Position numbers and translations under genes: made by a program | NCBI RefSeq assembly: GCF_003945595.2 | Contig: NW_024104998.1 | Coordinates: 2,475,790 to 2,539,789 of the forward strand | Length of the DNA stretch: 64,000 nucleotides | Origin: Pipra filicauda | Taxonomy: Eukaryota; Chordata; Aves; Passeriformes; Pipridae | Direction of reading: 5' to 3' | In this document: in pieces, positions 40,801-53,680 of the stretch | Layout: each line of letters starts with the position of its first letter | How positions within the stretch are numbered: position 1 is the stretch's first letter | Notes under the pieces: model-generated | Told to the model about the DNA's origin: nothing | Databases searched by the model: none | What the model saw: only the letters and a program-made list of their open reading frames with translations

Positions 40801-43800
40801 GCTGGCAGGTGGATTGAGCAGAAGCTGCAGCCAGAAACCCTGATTTTTTGTAAGGTGTTCATTCCTCTACTGAGCTACACAGTATCAACTGTCCATTTCT
40901 CTCTCTGGAGAGTAGCAAAAGACGGTACTACAGGAGTGACTTGCAATGTACTTTTTTCACCAATTTTAACAAGTAGGAGTGCATTCATTTCATTATCAGA
41001 AAGTTTTAGACTATGACAGAAAGTAACAGTCTCAGCCACCTACTATTACCAAACTCTTATTCCATCTCATACCGGGAGGAATAAGGTAAATACTTGGAAT
41101 AAAACTCTGAATAAGGGAATCCACTGAATTACTGACTGATGAAACTTAATGACATTGAAACAACACTGACTTGATAAAATTTGAGGCATACAAATTGACT
41201 CAGAAGGTTGATAAACCTAACAGAGAACTTCAAAGTTGCCAAAAAAAAAGAAAAACCAAACAACAAACAAACCACAAAACACTTGTGAATAAGTTGTTTC
41301 AAAGATTAAATACTTCACATTTGAAATAGCAGACAAGATATTTATACATTATTAAATCTTTAAGGCTTTTGTTCTCCTACCTCAAGAAGAAAACTCATTT
41401 CTGGGCAGTAGCTTATTAATTCTAACAAATTGTTTATAGCATGCAATCCATAGCACCACCAGAATAAACAAATTTTAATATCAATTTGAACTCAGGCCAG
41501 CACATTTTTCTTTTGGTGTCCTTTGCTTCACAGATGATTACTCCATTTCTCTTTCTCCCATGAAGGTTCCCAGGCAACTGATCCAATCCACTTGCTCACT
41601 GCCACCAAAATGAAAAGATGAAAAGCGCTTGCTGCTCTCCAAGCCAGCGGCCCCCCTCGTCCTAAGTACCAGCTCTGGTGTTCATCAGATCCTTTTATGA
41701 GCCAGTTTGATTCATTACAACAGCAAAATGCTCTCCATTTTACAGAGTTATTTTTCTGCCATTTTGGTAAACTAAAGTGGCTCACAGAAGGACCTGACAA
41801 GCACTGCTGCCAAAAGAAAGTAGCAGAGCCATGTGGTTGTGAGGAAGGGTGCAGGAGGACAAAGGCAGAGAGGAGACTTCTCCTTTCAGAACAAGGTCTG
41901 GTTAAATTAGCTCACTACATTTCTTAAACCGTATTCTGACTTACAAATGATTAGATGGACCATAAGATGACATTCAACAGCTTCCAGCTATCTTTAGGGC
42001 TACAAAAAACTTATTGTATAAGAATACATGGTAATATGTATTCTTCCACAGATTTAAGTATTACACTCCATCAGAAGGAAATAAAAAGTTCTTACAAATG
42101 TAGTATCAAGATAAGGATAACAATTGGAAGAGGAAGGTAAAGAAAGTTTGGCATATTTCACCCTAGTTTTATGTTGGTTTTGTTTGCTGGTGGGTTTTTA
42201 ATAAAAAAGCCTTAGGAACATGACCACCAATCTCAATAAGCATTATGACGGAGAAACAAGTGTTTCTGAGAAGCAAAATACAGCAAGAACTTTGCCTTTT
42301 CTGCTGAAGTTGTCACCAGTTTCCAAAGTGAAGCTATCAGAGGATGGCTGATGTGCCTAAGAGAAAGAACCTGGATGGAGACAGTTGAGCCAACAGGTGC
42401 TGTAGATGCCTAGTCACCAGGTTTTCTGCCCAGAGGTTTCTCTTCATGGATCAATCTGCCTCCTTATGTAGTGGACTGCCTGCTGTGGATGGCCATTTCG
42501 CTAGAGAAACAAGAAGTCAACATGTATCAAATGTATCACTCCCATGGCCAAATTGAATTAATGACAGCAGCACATGGGACAGCTCAGCTGCTGGAGTCCT
42601 TACCTTGCTATTCAAAGTCCACTGCCTACCTGGAGGCACCTCGAAAGAGAAACAGCTCCTTTCAATATGCACTGAAGAGAAGAAGCACCCTGCCCCAAAA
42701 CACTACCATCATCACACCTCAAATTAGAGAAAGGGTTTTCAGCCTTCCTGACCCTACCAGCTTCCTACCAAAAATCTTAATGTTGGGCAGCCACAGAGAA
42801 CACCACGAATCTCCATGTGACAGAGAGACAGAGGCACAGAGAGGAAGACAGCAGCTTTATCCCAGAAGCCCCACCAGGGATAAAATCAGGCACACAGCCT
42901 GCATCCCAGCTGACACTAATATCCACCTCCAAGAGCCCCTCCTAGTCCAGTTCCTCACACGACAAAAATTCGCATTGCCCAACCAGCCCCATACTGCACA
43001 GTCCAGTTGTGCCACTGGTCATGCGACAATCTCAGCTGGGAAATCACACATGAACCACTGACAAACCAAAGGTCATCCATCCTTCATCCAGAGAGGCAGG
43101 CAGAAAGTCAGGCATTCTGGTTTTCTTTCTTTTAGGAGAGGAGGCAGAGAAAGAAGAAGAGAAATATATCAAGGAGATTAATCTGTGTTACAGAAATTTC
43201 TTATCAGAAGAGCAATGGAAGCAATTCCTTTCACCTGCCATCTTTTCTGTAGCCATGGTTTTCTTTTTTAGCCCCCCCAAAATTAAGTAGTCATGGTTTG
43301 GGCAGGGGGCAGCCAAGGCATCTGAGGCATTAACTTTCTTCCTTGAGAACTCGCCATTCAAGAACTCAGTCACCTTAACCACAGCATTTCCCTAATTCTA
43401 ACCATGGTAAGTGAAAAGTCACACAAACACCCCCCCTTCCATTTTTCTTTTTTCAGTGCAACATCTTGACTTCTAAGACTACTACCTACTACAATTATTG
43501 CACCCAAGCAGTAAAACATGTTTCTGTTCTAGCAGTGCCTGTAAGAAGCTAATTCTTCCAAGAGCCATGCCATTTCCATGAAACAACCCTTTCCTTCTGC
43601 ATGGCTGCCACAAGGTTCAAATCCTGTTTAACACACCCAAGTGCATTCACTAAGAGTCACTTCTGTGAGGGAAGGCGGCATGGGCTGGGGAGTACTGCAG
43701 AACTGAAGGAAAGGAGAAATGCAGGTGAAACTGAGGCGGGGTTTTTTCAGTAACCTCTGTGAAGGTTACAATAGAATTAAAGAACCACATGTAACTGCCT

Positions 43801-46800
43801 TCACTTACTTCCGTACAAAAAAAAAACCAAACAAAAATGACAATGTACCTTTGCAGAGATCAAGACAGAAAGAGGGGGGAAGTGAAGCTGAAGCCTGCTT
43901 ATTCACTTCCCTACCAATGAAAGAATGATGATTAAAGTAAGGATGAGTGAGGCTGTACCCCACTTACAGAGCCGACTGAATGCAAAGCACAGCAGACATC
44001 TCGCAGCGGTACTGATAAATAAACTGAATTACTTAGCAGGTCTCTCCCAGACTTACAACCTGAGGCAGTCCAGAAACCCCTATTTAACTCACTTTCTGAA
44101 TGATTCCTTCCTAAATCAAGAGAGATATTAAATTGCTCACTATAAACTCTCAGTTTAATTCTTCGCGGTTAAAACAACTCGAGGCAAGAATTACACTTAC
44201 TTAGAGTCAGTCCCCTCATCAGAGTTTAAAGGAATCTCTGAACTCACATAGGCTATGGCTACTATGTCAGAGGGCCTTCCTTTAAGCCATCCTCACACAA
44301 CTACATCACCCTGTGAAGCCTGCCTGATCTTCCCAGGAACTAGAAACATAGTCCCCGTACCTCTCAAACCAAGAACCAGAGATGACAACCTGCCTGCTTT
44401 TTGCCTTGCAATAAATCGCCAAATCCAGTAAGCAGCTACTCCACTCCAAAAGCAGCGCAAACCAGAGCACATTCTCAAAAAGCCACAGGACTTGCCTAAA
44501 TATATGCCAGACAGTTGAGACAAAAAAAAGAAATAAAATCACATTCTTAGATCTTATTTCAAACCAATAACTGAAGTTATGGTTGTTTAGGTATTTCTTA
44601 CCCCACATGACCAAACAATGCACATTCAAATACAGAACTACAAGCAGCAAGATACTTGATTTCTGGACTTCAGATAAGCTCTCCTGTCCAGGAAGAGGTA
44701 AGATTGTAAAAGCATTTGATGTACCCTACATGACTAATTAAGATGCATCTTTGAAATTTACCAGTCTCTCACCTACGTGCAGTTTTATCTCAGCCTTATC
44801 AGAGTGATTTTTGAACATCTGTTAGCCTCAACATTACCCTCCTTTCCTCAATCCTCCTCCTATCAAGCATTAGAAATGAAGTCAGTTGTATCACCTTTTT
44901 GGCTGCTGATCTTCAACTTGAAGAAATACTAAACTGCTATTCTCTACAGTACAGACTGCCACACACTTTCCTGCAAGATAATTCACCAAGTAGCATTTCA
45001 GCTTTGGACTTCAATCTCAACAGCTACATTGATGGATCTTCTTTGAAGCAAAGAATGCTTTCTTGTAAGCTGTCATCAACTCGGACTTCCCACTTATTAG
45101 CTCACCCAAGTTAATACCAAAGACTTTAACTGAATTTCTCAGTTTCTGTCATGTAAGAGTTGTTTCACATTTCTCCCAGAACAGCACTACCTCAATGCTT
45201 TCTATGAAGACTTTCTCCTTGTTTTGTCCTATTACTGATGTCTAAACTTCTAAAATCTCAGCTCTCAGTTCAGTTTTAGTTAATTTTCCCCTGAATTCTC
45301 TCTCAAAGAATAACCAGTATTCTTTCGCACCTAAAGACTACCCATTTAACAAATCCTGTTTACCCTGTAAATAAATCCACAGGCTTCCTTTTTTAAGGTC
45401 GACGGCAAAAGTGCCTTTATTAAAATCTTCCTTGGACTTGCTCCATGTTCTGATCTGCTGTACCAGTGGTCACATAATTGTTGGTCTCCAAACCGTCCCT
45501 ATTCCCTTGAGAAACATCATAATTCCCCCAGGAGCTCCTCCCCACATCCCAAATTTGTTTGGCAGGGGATAGCCCACAGTGGCTATGTCCATCTCAAAGC
45601 TGTCATGGGATTTGACCCTCCCCACACACAACTGCTCGGTGCACACAGCAAGAGAAACCATTACAGCTACGTGTCTTAATTGTTAAAAGATGGGATAATG
45701 TCACTGTCATAAAAACAAAACCTGAAACGAGAGGCCTTTCCTATTCAAGAGGTCATGAAGAACTTTTGGAAAGCTGTCAGCAGGCTGCAGTAGCCCTCAG
45801 CTCTGGTTCTCCACTGCTGACCATCTCCTTGCCAGGACAGCATCCAGTCTAATGCGAGACTTCATCAGGCTTTGGTGCAGCCAGCCAGCCAGCTTTTCCC
45901 ACATCAACAAAAGCATCCTCCACGCTTTGGGTAGAAAGCAGCATTATTAGGAGTTGAAACGCATGTTTATTTTGTAACATATCCTAATTATCTCGGGCTG
46001 GCAAGAAAACACAACTCTGCTAACCAAACAGAGAGCAATATGAATTGGAAAGAAGATTAAAAACTCAACAGGAAAGGCACAATCTAAAGAGGAAAAAAAA
46101 TCTATAGGAAAGCTGGAGGGGGGGAGCAGGCAGGAAAGAAAAATAAAAGGTTTAGTTTTTAGAGCAGGACTGGCTTTGCTGCACAAAATAAATCATATTT
46201 TGTACATCTGATGTACACTCCCACAAAATGTTTTAAGAAGTTATGCCTATTTTGTAGACAGCAATCAAAATAAACTGTAGGGTGGTCAATTTCTTTCAAA
46301 AATCACAAAGAAAAAAATTTAAAGCCAGCTACCTGTTGAAGTTCTAGCAGTAAACAGAAAGCTCAACTGAATAGCTTAAAAAGTGGCTCAAAGACATTAA
46401 AGTGCTTCCAAAACTAGCCAGCATTGAATTCTCCACATGCCAGCTAATCACAGGTAGGTAAGTTGCTGCGCTGCTCGCCACAATCACCAGCCCATATTTA
46501 AATGAGACCTGAACAGAATAACCTCTAGAACCAGGGCCATATATGTTGAATTTAATCTTCCCCTCAGAACCATTAGGAAGACAGCAAACATTTTGGCTGC
46601 AATGACTTTTTCCAGACAATTGATTCCCAAAGTTATTTATTCCCCACCATTCCCCTCAAGGCCCTCTCATCACAGCAACTGTCTATGTCAGAGGAAGGTT
46701 GGACTCGGCTCCCGCGAAAGCCAAGCAAAACCACACCCAAAATAGCTATATAGGTCACTACAAAGCAAAGCAAGCCCTACATCATGCCAGCAAGGGCTTC

Positions 46801-49539
46801 TGGTTAGTTCCCATATGCCAATAAGCTTTCAAAATAACGTGTTACAAGCTCTACTAATACGGTATCTTATTTGATAATTAGCACTTTTATTGAATTACAA
46901 CTTTTAAAAGAAAATGTTTAAATTAAGTTATATCTCTGCTTTCCTTTCCCCCCCCCTCTTTTTAAGGAGAATCCATGCAGCGTTGACGGCAGCAAAATAA
47001 CCAGGACGTTTAGAAACTGCTCCTGAGCAGCATCCAGAGAACCCAACTGGCAGCATGAAGATCTTTAGTTTTGGCTTGGCTTCTTCTAGGTGCATGTTTA
47101 CATCTTTGAAAATGTTGGAAGTTAAGACCTAATCAGCTTTTGTATACTTAAGAATACCCTTAAGAGCTTTGTTGTCATATTTGGGCTCTTGGAGCATGTT
47201 CTTTAGGTCACAGCCTCCTTTTTATTTTTTGCATCATTCCTTCCAACCAAGGAGTTTTCCAAGGAAGGATTTTAATGTGGAACTACAATGTGGTATTTCC
47301 ATGACTGCTGATCTTGGGTAAGATACGAAACACTGCAAGTTACAGTTTGATTCTGTAGGCAGAAAAAAATCAGGAGAAAAACTCTTCCATCAGGTTTCAA
47401 TATTTTGTCAGAACCCTAATACAAACATGGGATGTTTCTGCATATTGCACCTCACTCCCTCCTCTGAAAGAGTTGTAAAAAATAAATTGTAGTTGGAGTT
47501 TCCCTTTGCCTTTTTATCACTGCTACAACGTAGACAATATTTGAGACTATCTTCCATTAAAATCCAGTGGTTTGTATTTGTACAAACAAGCTATTCATGG
47601 AAACACAAAGTATGAGAAACGATGGATTTGATGTCTGTCTTAATGATGAAGCTAAATTGATGCAGTAAATTAATACAATAACTTTTCTGTTGGAAAAGTG
47701 AAATCTAAAGCCTTACCTACACACAAAAGACTCATTTGTCAGAAAGACAGTTTAATTATTTACTAAAATTTGCCATTTTCTCATGTATACAGGGAATATT
47801 AAAGTAACATAAAAGTATCACCCATGTTACTTATGGGCATCAGTTAATCAGCTCATAAATCTGAGCAGTTAGTGATTTGTTCACAGCAAATACATAAGGG
47901 TTTGGAAGTCAGGATTTAAGGGAACTGGGGGAAGGAAGACCGTCAGATACACACACCTCTTGTCACACGGTTGCCTGTATCCTTGCTAGTCAGACAAATT
48001 TCTCTGAATAACACCAGATTCACAAGAGCAAATACTGACCATCAGGTTCTAAAGGCCTTCCCTCTGAAAATTAATGTAAAAATGAGTGGGAAATAAAGGA
48101 TAGAGGTAAGGTGCAGGATTCAAGGAAACACATGTTTATTTCCACCCTCTTTCCTTCTGGTTACTTTTTCCTCCTCCTCCCACCTTTAACAACCTTTACC
48201 TATCATGCCATATGCTACAAACAAAACCCCAAACAGCCACCTGTTATAGGATGCCATGAATATGGCAAACCACAGAGCCTCACTGCCACACTTCAGCAGT
48301 CTTGGAAAACCTGAGAAGTCCCTATCACTGAGGCCTTTACAGAAAATCACACCTGGGCTGGCTTTGTTTGTTTCTTAAGGTTTTGCTGTATCCTTTTGCT
48401 GCAGGTTCTCCTCCAGTGAAGGGCCTAGGCCATGTCCTGCCTGCACAGCTGCCATCCATGGGGCACAGACCTGCCAGGGCAGCACAGGCCCGCCAACCAC
48501 AACACTCACCCACCCATGCCAAGCCTGGACCAAGCAGACCATCCCCTTCTTCAGCACACTGCTTGCAGCTTCACCATCGGCCTGCTTCACCTTGACTTGC
48601 AAATAACTAATTTTACGTCTTATAAAACTCCTAATATTATTTGAGCGTTAACGGCAAATACGGTGAACATTCATCAAAATCTTTTCAGTTCAAAACAGCA
48701 AATAACTTGTGTGAAAAAAAAGCTACACTCAGGTTAACTGACCCCTCTACACAGATCGGGAAGCCTTTACAGTGTTCTTTTGACCCAAGGCTTCAGGTTT
48801 CTACATTAACCACATAAAAAAAAAATTGGTCATAACTCAAATCTCCCACCACTGTACAGAGTTTTGATTGCAGCAGAGACTATTCTGCTATACATCATTT
48901 TTACTGATATTCCTTAAACCCTGTTATTTTCCTAAAAGGACGGCATGATCCTTGCCTATGATCAAAACTTTCCTTCATTACCGAAGAGGCAATAGATTCA
49001 TTTGAGGTTTCAAATATGAGGTTGTTTCCACTGTTTAAATAACTTAGCCAGGATTTACAAGTAATAACAGAAATATCATTACATTGTTAAATATTTAGTA
49101 AGATATTTGGTCAAATACAATTATCCAATTAGTATCAGTGAATCACTAATTCAGTTAAACATGCAATCACAAGCATTTAATGCTCTTCTAAGAGCCTGTG
49201 CGACAGCTTTAATAATGATCTTTATAAATTTCTTACTAAAAAAACAAGTTCAAAAGAGACTGAAAATAAGCAGTTCAGGTTAAAAGAAAGGCAAGACAAG
49301 GGGATGTGTCAATCTATGGCATTTTCCAGTGCTTTAGTGGGGAAAATTTTGTTTTGTAAAACTGTTTCAGACTTCAACTTGTCTCTCAGCAAAAACAATC
49401 ACTTCTTCCAAGCAGTTGTGGTTTTATCCTAGAGGAAAATAGCACATTATCAAAAGGATCTCCGTGAAACCCTGAGAACATTTACAACACCAAACAAGAA
49501 GAAACAAGCAATACTCCTTGCTTTTAGTAGCTGGAGATA
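37883..49539 (-). other. CHD7: CHD7 intron 1, 5' part
   Basis: AT-rich intronic sequence. A plus-strand 196-codon ORF at 42471-43061 matches no family I recognise. A GC-richer stretch lies at 48400-48600. Possible MIR-like relics are noted near 42810-42850 and 47860-47925 but not called. Nothing else is supported as an exon, RNA gene or mobile element. Confidence 0.72.
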
Positions 49540-50100
49540 GGAAAATATATGGAATGTAATTGTTCTAATCACCTGTTACAAACCTCAGAAACAAATGGTT
49601 AATATTCCCCCGGACTGCATCTTATTTTAAAAGGCATTACTAGAATTTTTGCGCTGTTGTTATAAATGCAGCCCTCTTGGAAGGAGCTCTGTCTAACTAT
49701 CCCCTTACCGGTAAGTTTGTCAGCAACCCGGACGTCTAAAATGCGGTTTATGCTGAGCAATGCAATTTTTTCTTTTTCCTTTTTTTAATGAGGAAACAAA
49801 AAAGTATTGGAAACTTTCACGATAGAAACTAGAGAGCTTCTAAGTTCCTCTCTTAGCAGCGCCCAGCAATGGAGAGGAGAGTGTTCTGCAAACGTGCCCC
49901 AAGCATCCAGCTACATTTAGCTTTCAGCCTTTTTATTATCATTGTCAATGAATGGGCCCCAGTCAAATTAAAGCTGCCATTTTAGGTTAAAGACTAGAGA
50001 GCCTCTGTTGTGCAACAGCGAGACAAAAACACTCCAAGCGACAGATGCAGCACTCTCATTGGAAAACAACGGATTTCAACTTCTACCAGAAAAAAAAAAA
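49540..50100. other. Candidate conserved non-coding block beside the CHD7 promoter
   Basis: Non-repetitive, CpG-poor sequence with no coding frame and dense AT-core and SOX-like motifs. One dyad, CATTGTCAATG near 49945, has head-to-head half sites. The location, just inside intron 1 next to exon 1, suits a promoter-proximal enhancer. Conservation is suspected from sequence character only and has not been measured. Confidence 0.3.
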
Positions 50101-52343
50101 AAAATTACGGATCATGCTTTTTAATATGAATTATATATTGATACTCACACATTACCGCAAACTAACGGGATTTATAATTGGGATAAATCAGCTACCCATG
50201 CTGCTAAGGTCATAGTCATTAAGATTTTTTTGCCGTCGTTAGAATGGATGATCTGTGAGGAAATGAACAGAAACATTTTTTGTTCAACTTGCTTGTTTGT
50301 ATCTCCACTAGTCCCGTATACCACGAGAAAAGAAAAAGGGAAAAGAGGGAAAAAAAAGGAAAAAAAAAAAGGCTAACACATTATCCCGAAAGCCATCTTC
50401 CAGGATAAACACAGCCCGCGATCTGCTTTGATGAGAGTAAAAATCGAGACGAACATCGACACAGAAACAAACTTATCGCACCAAGGTTATTCGTATATTC
50501 CCGGAGTCAAACACCCGCGGAAGGAAGCCCGACTGGCTGGGGAAATAAAAAAAGAGGGGAAAAAAAAAGGAGAAAAAAAAAAAAAAGAAAAGAATAAAGC
50601 TTCTTGGAAATTAAAAAATCGCCCTTTTCTGTAGTGGGGAGGCACGCTCAGCCCCTTCCCAAACGAAAACAAAGGCAGAAAGTGGGTAAGTGCGGGAGAG
50701 TTGCGCGGCGCCGCGCGGCCCCGCAGCGGACAGAGAGCTCCCGGGCATCCATCGCTACTTTCCTTTTGTCCATTGTCTGTTTAAAAAACAACTACTTTAA
50801 ACCCAGGCGTGAGCGGGGTGTCGGGGGGGAGCCGGGGAAACCGGCTCCGTTTCCAGCCCGTGCCCAATGGCCACCCCCTCTCCCGGCACCCCGATCCGCC
50901 CCCCCCGCCCGGACACCCACCCGCGAAGGCCGGCACGGGGCGCGCCCGGAGGGGCTCCCCCGGCGTGGGAGCGCGTCCCCTGATTTAGCGCTACCGGGAT
51001 AAATGAAGGCAACGTAATGATGGCTGCTCATTGCCTGCAGCGCCTTCTCCCTGAGACTCACTAACAACCCTGCCCCCCTCCCCCCGCCACCGCTCTCTCT
51101 CACACACACCCGCGCACACGCACAGGCGCTGCCCGCTCCCCGCCGCCCCGCACGCAGCGCCCGCCGCCGGCCCCGCTCCGCTCCCCCCGCACCCCGCGGA
51201 CCGAGCGCGGCCGCCCCCCCGCCCCGCGCCCTGACCACTCTGGCCTCAAATCACCTTTTTCCGCTCACCCTCAAAATGGCCCGGAACGGGGCGGGGGGGA
51301 GCGCGGCGAGGGGAGCGCCCCGGCCCCGACCCCATGTGCGCGGTGAGGGCGGCAGCGCCTCCTGCCCGCCCCGGCCCCGCGCCGGCGGAGCGAAGGTGCC
51401 CGGCGGGGTGAAGCCCCTATTATGCGACGTCCGCCGGCACCGCTCCGGCTGCCTCGGGTAGCGCTCTCTCTTCCCGTCCCCTCCCTCCTTCCCCCGCTCC
51501 CCTTTCTTCTCCGGCCGCCGGGGAGCGCCGGCCGCCCCCTGCCCCCTCCCGGTGCCGCCGGGGCAGGACGATCCCCCCGCCGCGCGCACCGGCGGCCGGA
51601 GCGGCACCTCGTGCTCCCGCCTCCCTCCTCCTCCTCCTCCTCCCTCCCCGCCCGCCTTCCTGCCGCCCGCCGCCACCCACCGCCCGGCCTCTGCTGGGGG
51701 TGCCCTCGCTGCGGCCCGGCCCCGGCGACCCATGTGCCGGCGCGGAGCGAGGAGCGGGGCGGTGCCGGGCCGAGCCGGGCCGGGCCGTGCGCGGCAGGGA
51801 AGCGCCCTCACTTTGTTAGCGCTTGTTGTGCCGCCGCGGCCGCCGGGAGCCGTCAGCGTGGTCAGCGGGGGAAGCGCTCCCGCGGCCATCCCGGCCGAAG
51901 CTGGGCCCCGCCGCCCCTGCCGCGCAGTTTCGCTCAACTTTTCCCGGATTTTTAGTCACCCTCCAAACTTGCGGAGAGGAGCGGGGGGGAACAAGGGGGA
52001 GAAGAAGGGAAGGGGCGCGGGCGCTCTGTTTCCCCAGTGCCCTCCCCTCCCCCGAGGCGAGGCAGGCTGCCGGCCGGCCGCAGCACAACAAAAAGCCATT
52101 TACACCCGGGGAAGTGCCCCGCTGAGACACCCCACACACACCCCCCCGCCCTGCCTCACCCGGAGCCGCGGCAGGGCTCAGCATCCCCCAACCCCCCCCC
52201 CCGACCGCCGCCGGCAGCGAGCACCCCCGCGCCGCTCCGCTCCGCCGGGGACAGAGACCTGCCGCGGGTCCCCTGCTCCATGGCCAGCGTCCGCCCGCCC
52301 AGCCTCCCTCTCTCCGCGCCCAGCGAGGTGCGGGGTCACTCAC

Positions 52344-52760
52344 CGGACCGGTGCGTGGCCGTCGGGGACCGGTGTCCCCCGCTCGCTCCCTCGCTGCCCT
52401 CCGCCGAAGGGCCGGGGAGGAGGAGGGGACACGCTCCGGAGTTGGTGCCGCCGGCCGGGGGGGGGGGGCGAGGTGGGGTGCGGGTCTCGCACACACACAC
52501 ACACGCACAACACACACGCACGGAGTTGCTCGCTCGCACCGGGGCTGGGCTAAGAGGGGAGGAGGGGGATCCCTGACCGGGGCGGGCGGGCGAAGGAGGG
52601 GTGGAAGGGAGGGGAGGGAGAGGAAGGGTCAGCGCGGGTCTCGGGTAGTTTCGGGGTCTCCGCCGGCTCCGCTTCGCTCCTTTGTGTAATTTCACTCGAT
52701 TCAAGTTTAATCCGATAGTTCCCGAGCGAGCGAGCGCGCCCGCCGGAGCCGAGCCGAGCG
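52344..52760 (-). other. CHD7: Candidate untranslated exon 1 of CHD7
   Basis: A strong minus-strand donor, TCCG|GTGAGTGACC, places the exon end at 52344. Upstream, at about 52680-52722, is an AT-richer non-repetitive segment (minus strand GGATTAAACTTGAATCGAGT) that stands out inside the island and looks like selected UTR. An exon of roughly 350-550 nt would fit human exon 1. An alternative donor, GGCAG|GTTAGTGACC, would end a different first exon at 53055. The 5' end is not determined. Confidence 0.4.
52490..52521. repeat. CA microsatellite in the CpG island
   Basis: An imperfect CA run with CG interruptions, next to a 12-G homopolymer at 52457-52468. Confidence 0.9.
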
Positions 52761-52898
52761 CGACACCAGCCAGCCAGGCGGCTGCCGCCCCCTGCGCCCG
52801 CCCGCCCCCGCCGCCTCCCTCCCTCCTTCCCTCCCTCCGCCGCCACAAGGCGCGCCCCCGACACCGCCCCCTCCCCGGGGGCGAGCGCCGCCGCGCGC

Positions 52899-52941
52899 CC
52901 CGCCCCCGCGACGTCACAGCCCCGCCTGGCATAATTTATGC
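52899..52941. promoter_or_regulatory. GC box, CRE-like site and TATA-like palindrome
   Basis: Positions 52929-52941 form a 13-base near-perfect palindrome (GCATAATTTATGC), TATA-like on both strands. A CRE-like TGACGTCG (minus strand) is at 52916-52909, next to a GGGGGCGGGG GC box. On the plus strand the order is GC box, CRE, TATA, the classical order for plus-strand transcription. For CHD7 itself (minus) the boxes would lie downstream of TATA. A divergent transcript is therefore possible. Confidence 0.45.
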
Positions 52942-52944
52942 AAC

Positions 52945-53004
52945 GAGGAGAGAAGGGGGGGAAAGGGGAAAAGAGGGGGAAAAAAAAAAAAAAGAGAAAA
53001 AAAA
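52945..53004. repeat. 60-base uninterrupted purine tract
   Basis: Every base on the plus strand from 52945 to 53004 is A or G, with G-rich then A-rich halves. It abuts the TATA-like palindrome and could adopt triplex or G-quadruplex structures in the promoter. Similar purine-rich runs occur near 50324-50372 and 50541-50605. Confidence 0.9.
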
Positions 53005-53680
53005 TAGGAAACCCCCCCGCCGCCCCGGGTGGAGGAGGGGCGGGGGTCACTAACCTGCCTCCGCCCGGCCCGGCAGCGCCCCGCCAGGTCTCCCGCCCGC
53101 CCGCCGAGGCAGCGCTGCCGCGGGGCACGGCGGGGCACGGCGTCTTCCGTGCGCTCCCCCCGCCCCGCTCCGCTCCGCCCGCCGCTCACCGGGGCGAGGG
53201 GAGCTGCTCCGCTCCGCTCCGCGGGGTCAGCTCCGCGCCCGCCCGCCCGCCCGCCCTGGCGCGTCCCGTCCTGGGAAACTCCCAGTGAAGCCAGGGGTGT
53301 ATGTTGTGTGTGAGGTGTCACTGTGTCACTGCCGCGCTTCAAACTTCCCAACCGCGGCGGCGAAACGAAACCGAGAGGCGCTCCGGGAGGCTGCCCGGCC
53401 CCCTGCGGCCCGCCCCGGCCCCGGCCCCTGCCCCCGGCCGGGCAGCGGGCACCGCGCCCCCGCCCGCCCGCGCACTCATCCCGGCCACCGGGGCGGGGCG
53501 GGGCCGGGCGAGGGTAGGATTGCCCGAGACCGCGGTTTAGGGTGGACTTTGTCCCGACCGGGTCGGGTTTTCAAAGGGAAGCGGCCATTAAGCGCTGCCC
53601 GCCCGCGGCAGCGCTCCCGTCCCGGCGGGGCCGCGCTCCCCCGGCACCGCATCGGCACAGCCGCCGCCGCGTTTGTAAGC

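Larger units (their letters stand above)
50690..53680 (-). promoter_or_regulatory. CHD7: CHD7 promoter CpG island
   Basis: About 3 kb of very GC-rich, CpG-dense sequence with many GC boxes, poly-G/C runs (12 Gs at 52457-52468) and low-complexity GCCCC/CGGGG. It lies about 40 kb upstream of CHD7 exon 2 and in the right orientation to hold its untranslated exon 1 and broad start sites. All long ORFs on both strands here are by-products of GC content. Mammalian CHD7 also starts in a CpG island. Confidence 0.9.

Noticed and set aside
42471..43061. 196-codon plus-strand ORF in intron 1
   Set aside because: No recognisable family; part overlaps a stretch with weak MIR-like resemblance, so it is more likely repeat-derived or chance.
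43614..43625. GGTTCAAATCC, a good tRNA B-box match
   Set aside because: No A-box at the right distance upstream and no cloverleaf can be drawn, so no tRNA is called.
47860..47925. MIR-like core resemblance (also near 3288, 40028 and 42820)
   Set aside because: Only short, degenerate matches by eye; MIR elements are sparse in birds and a library search would be needed.
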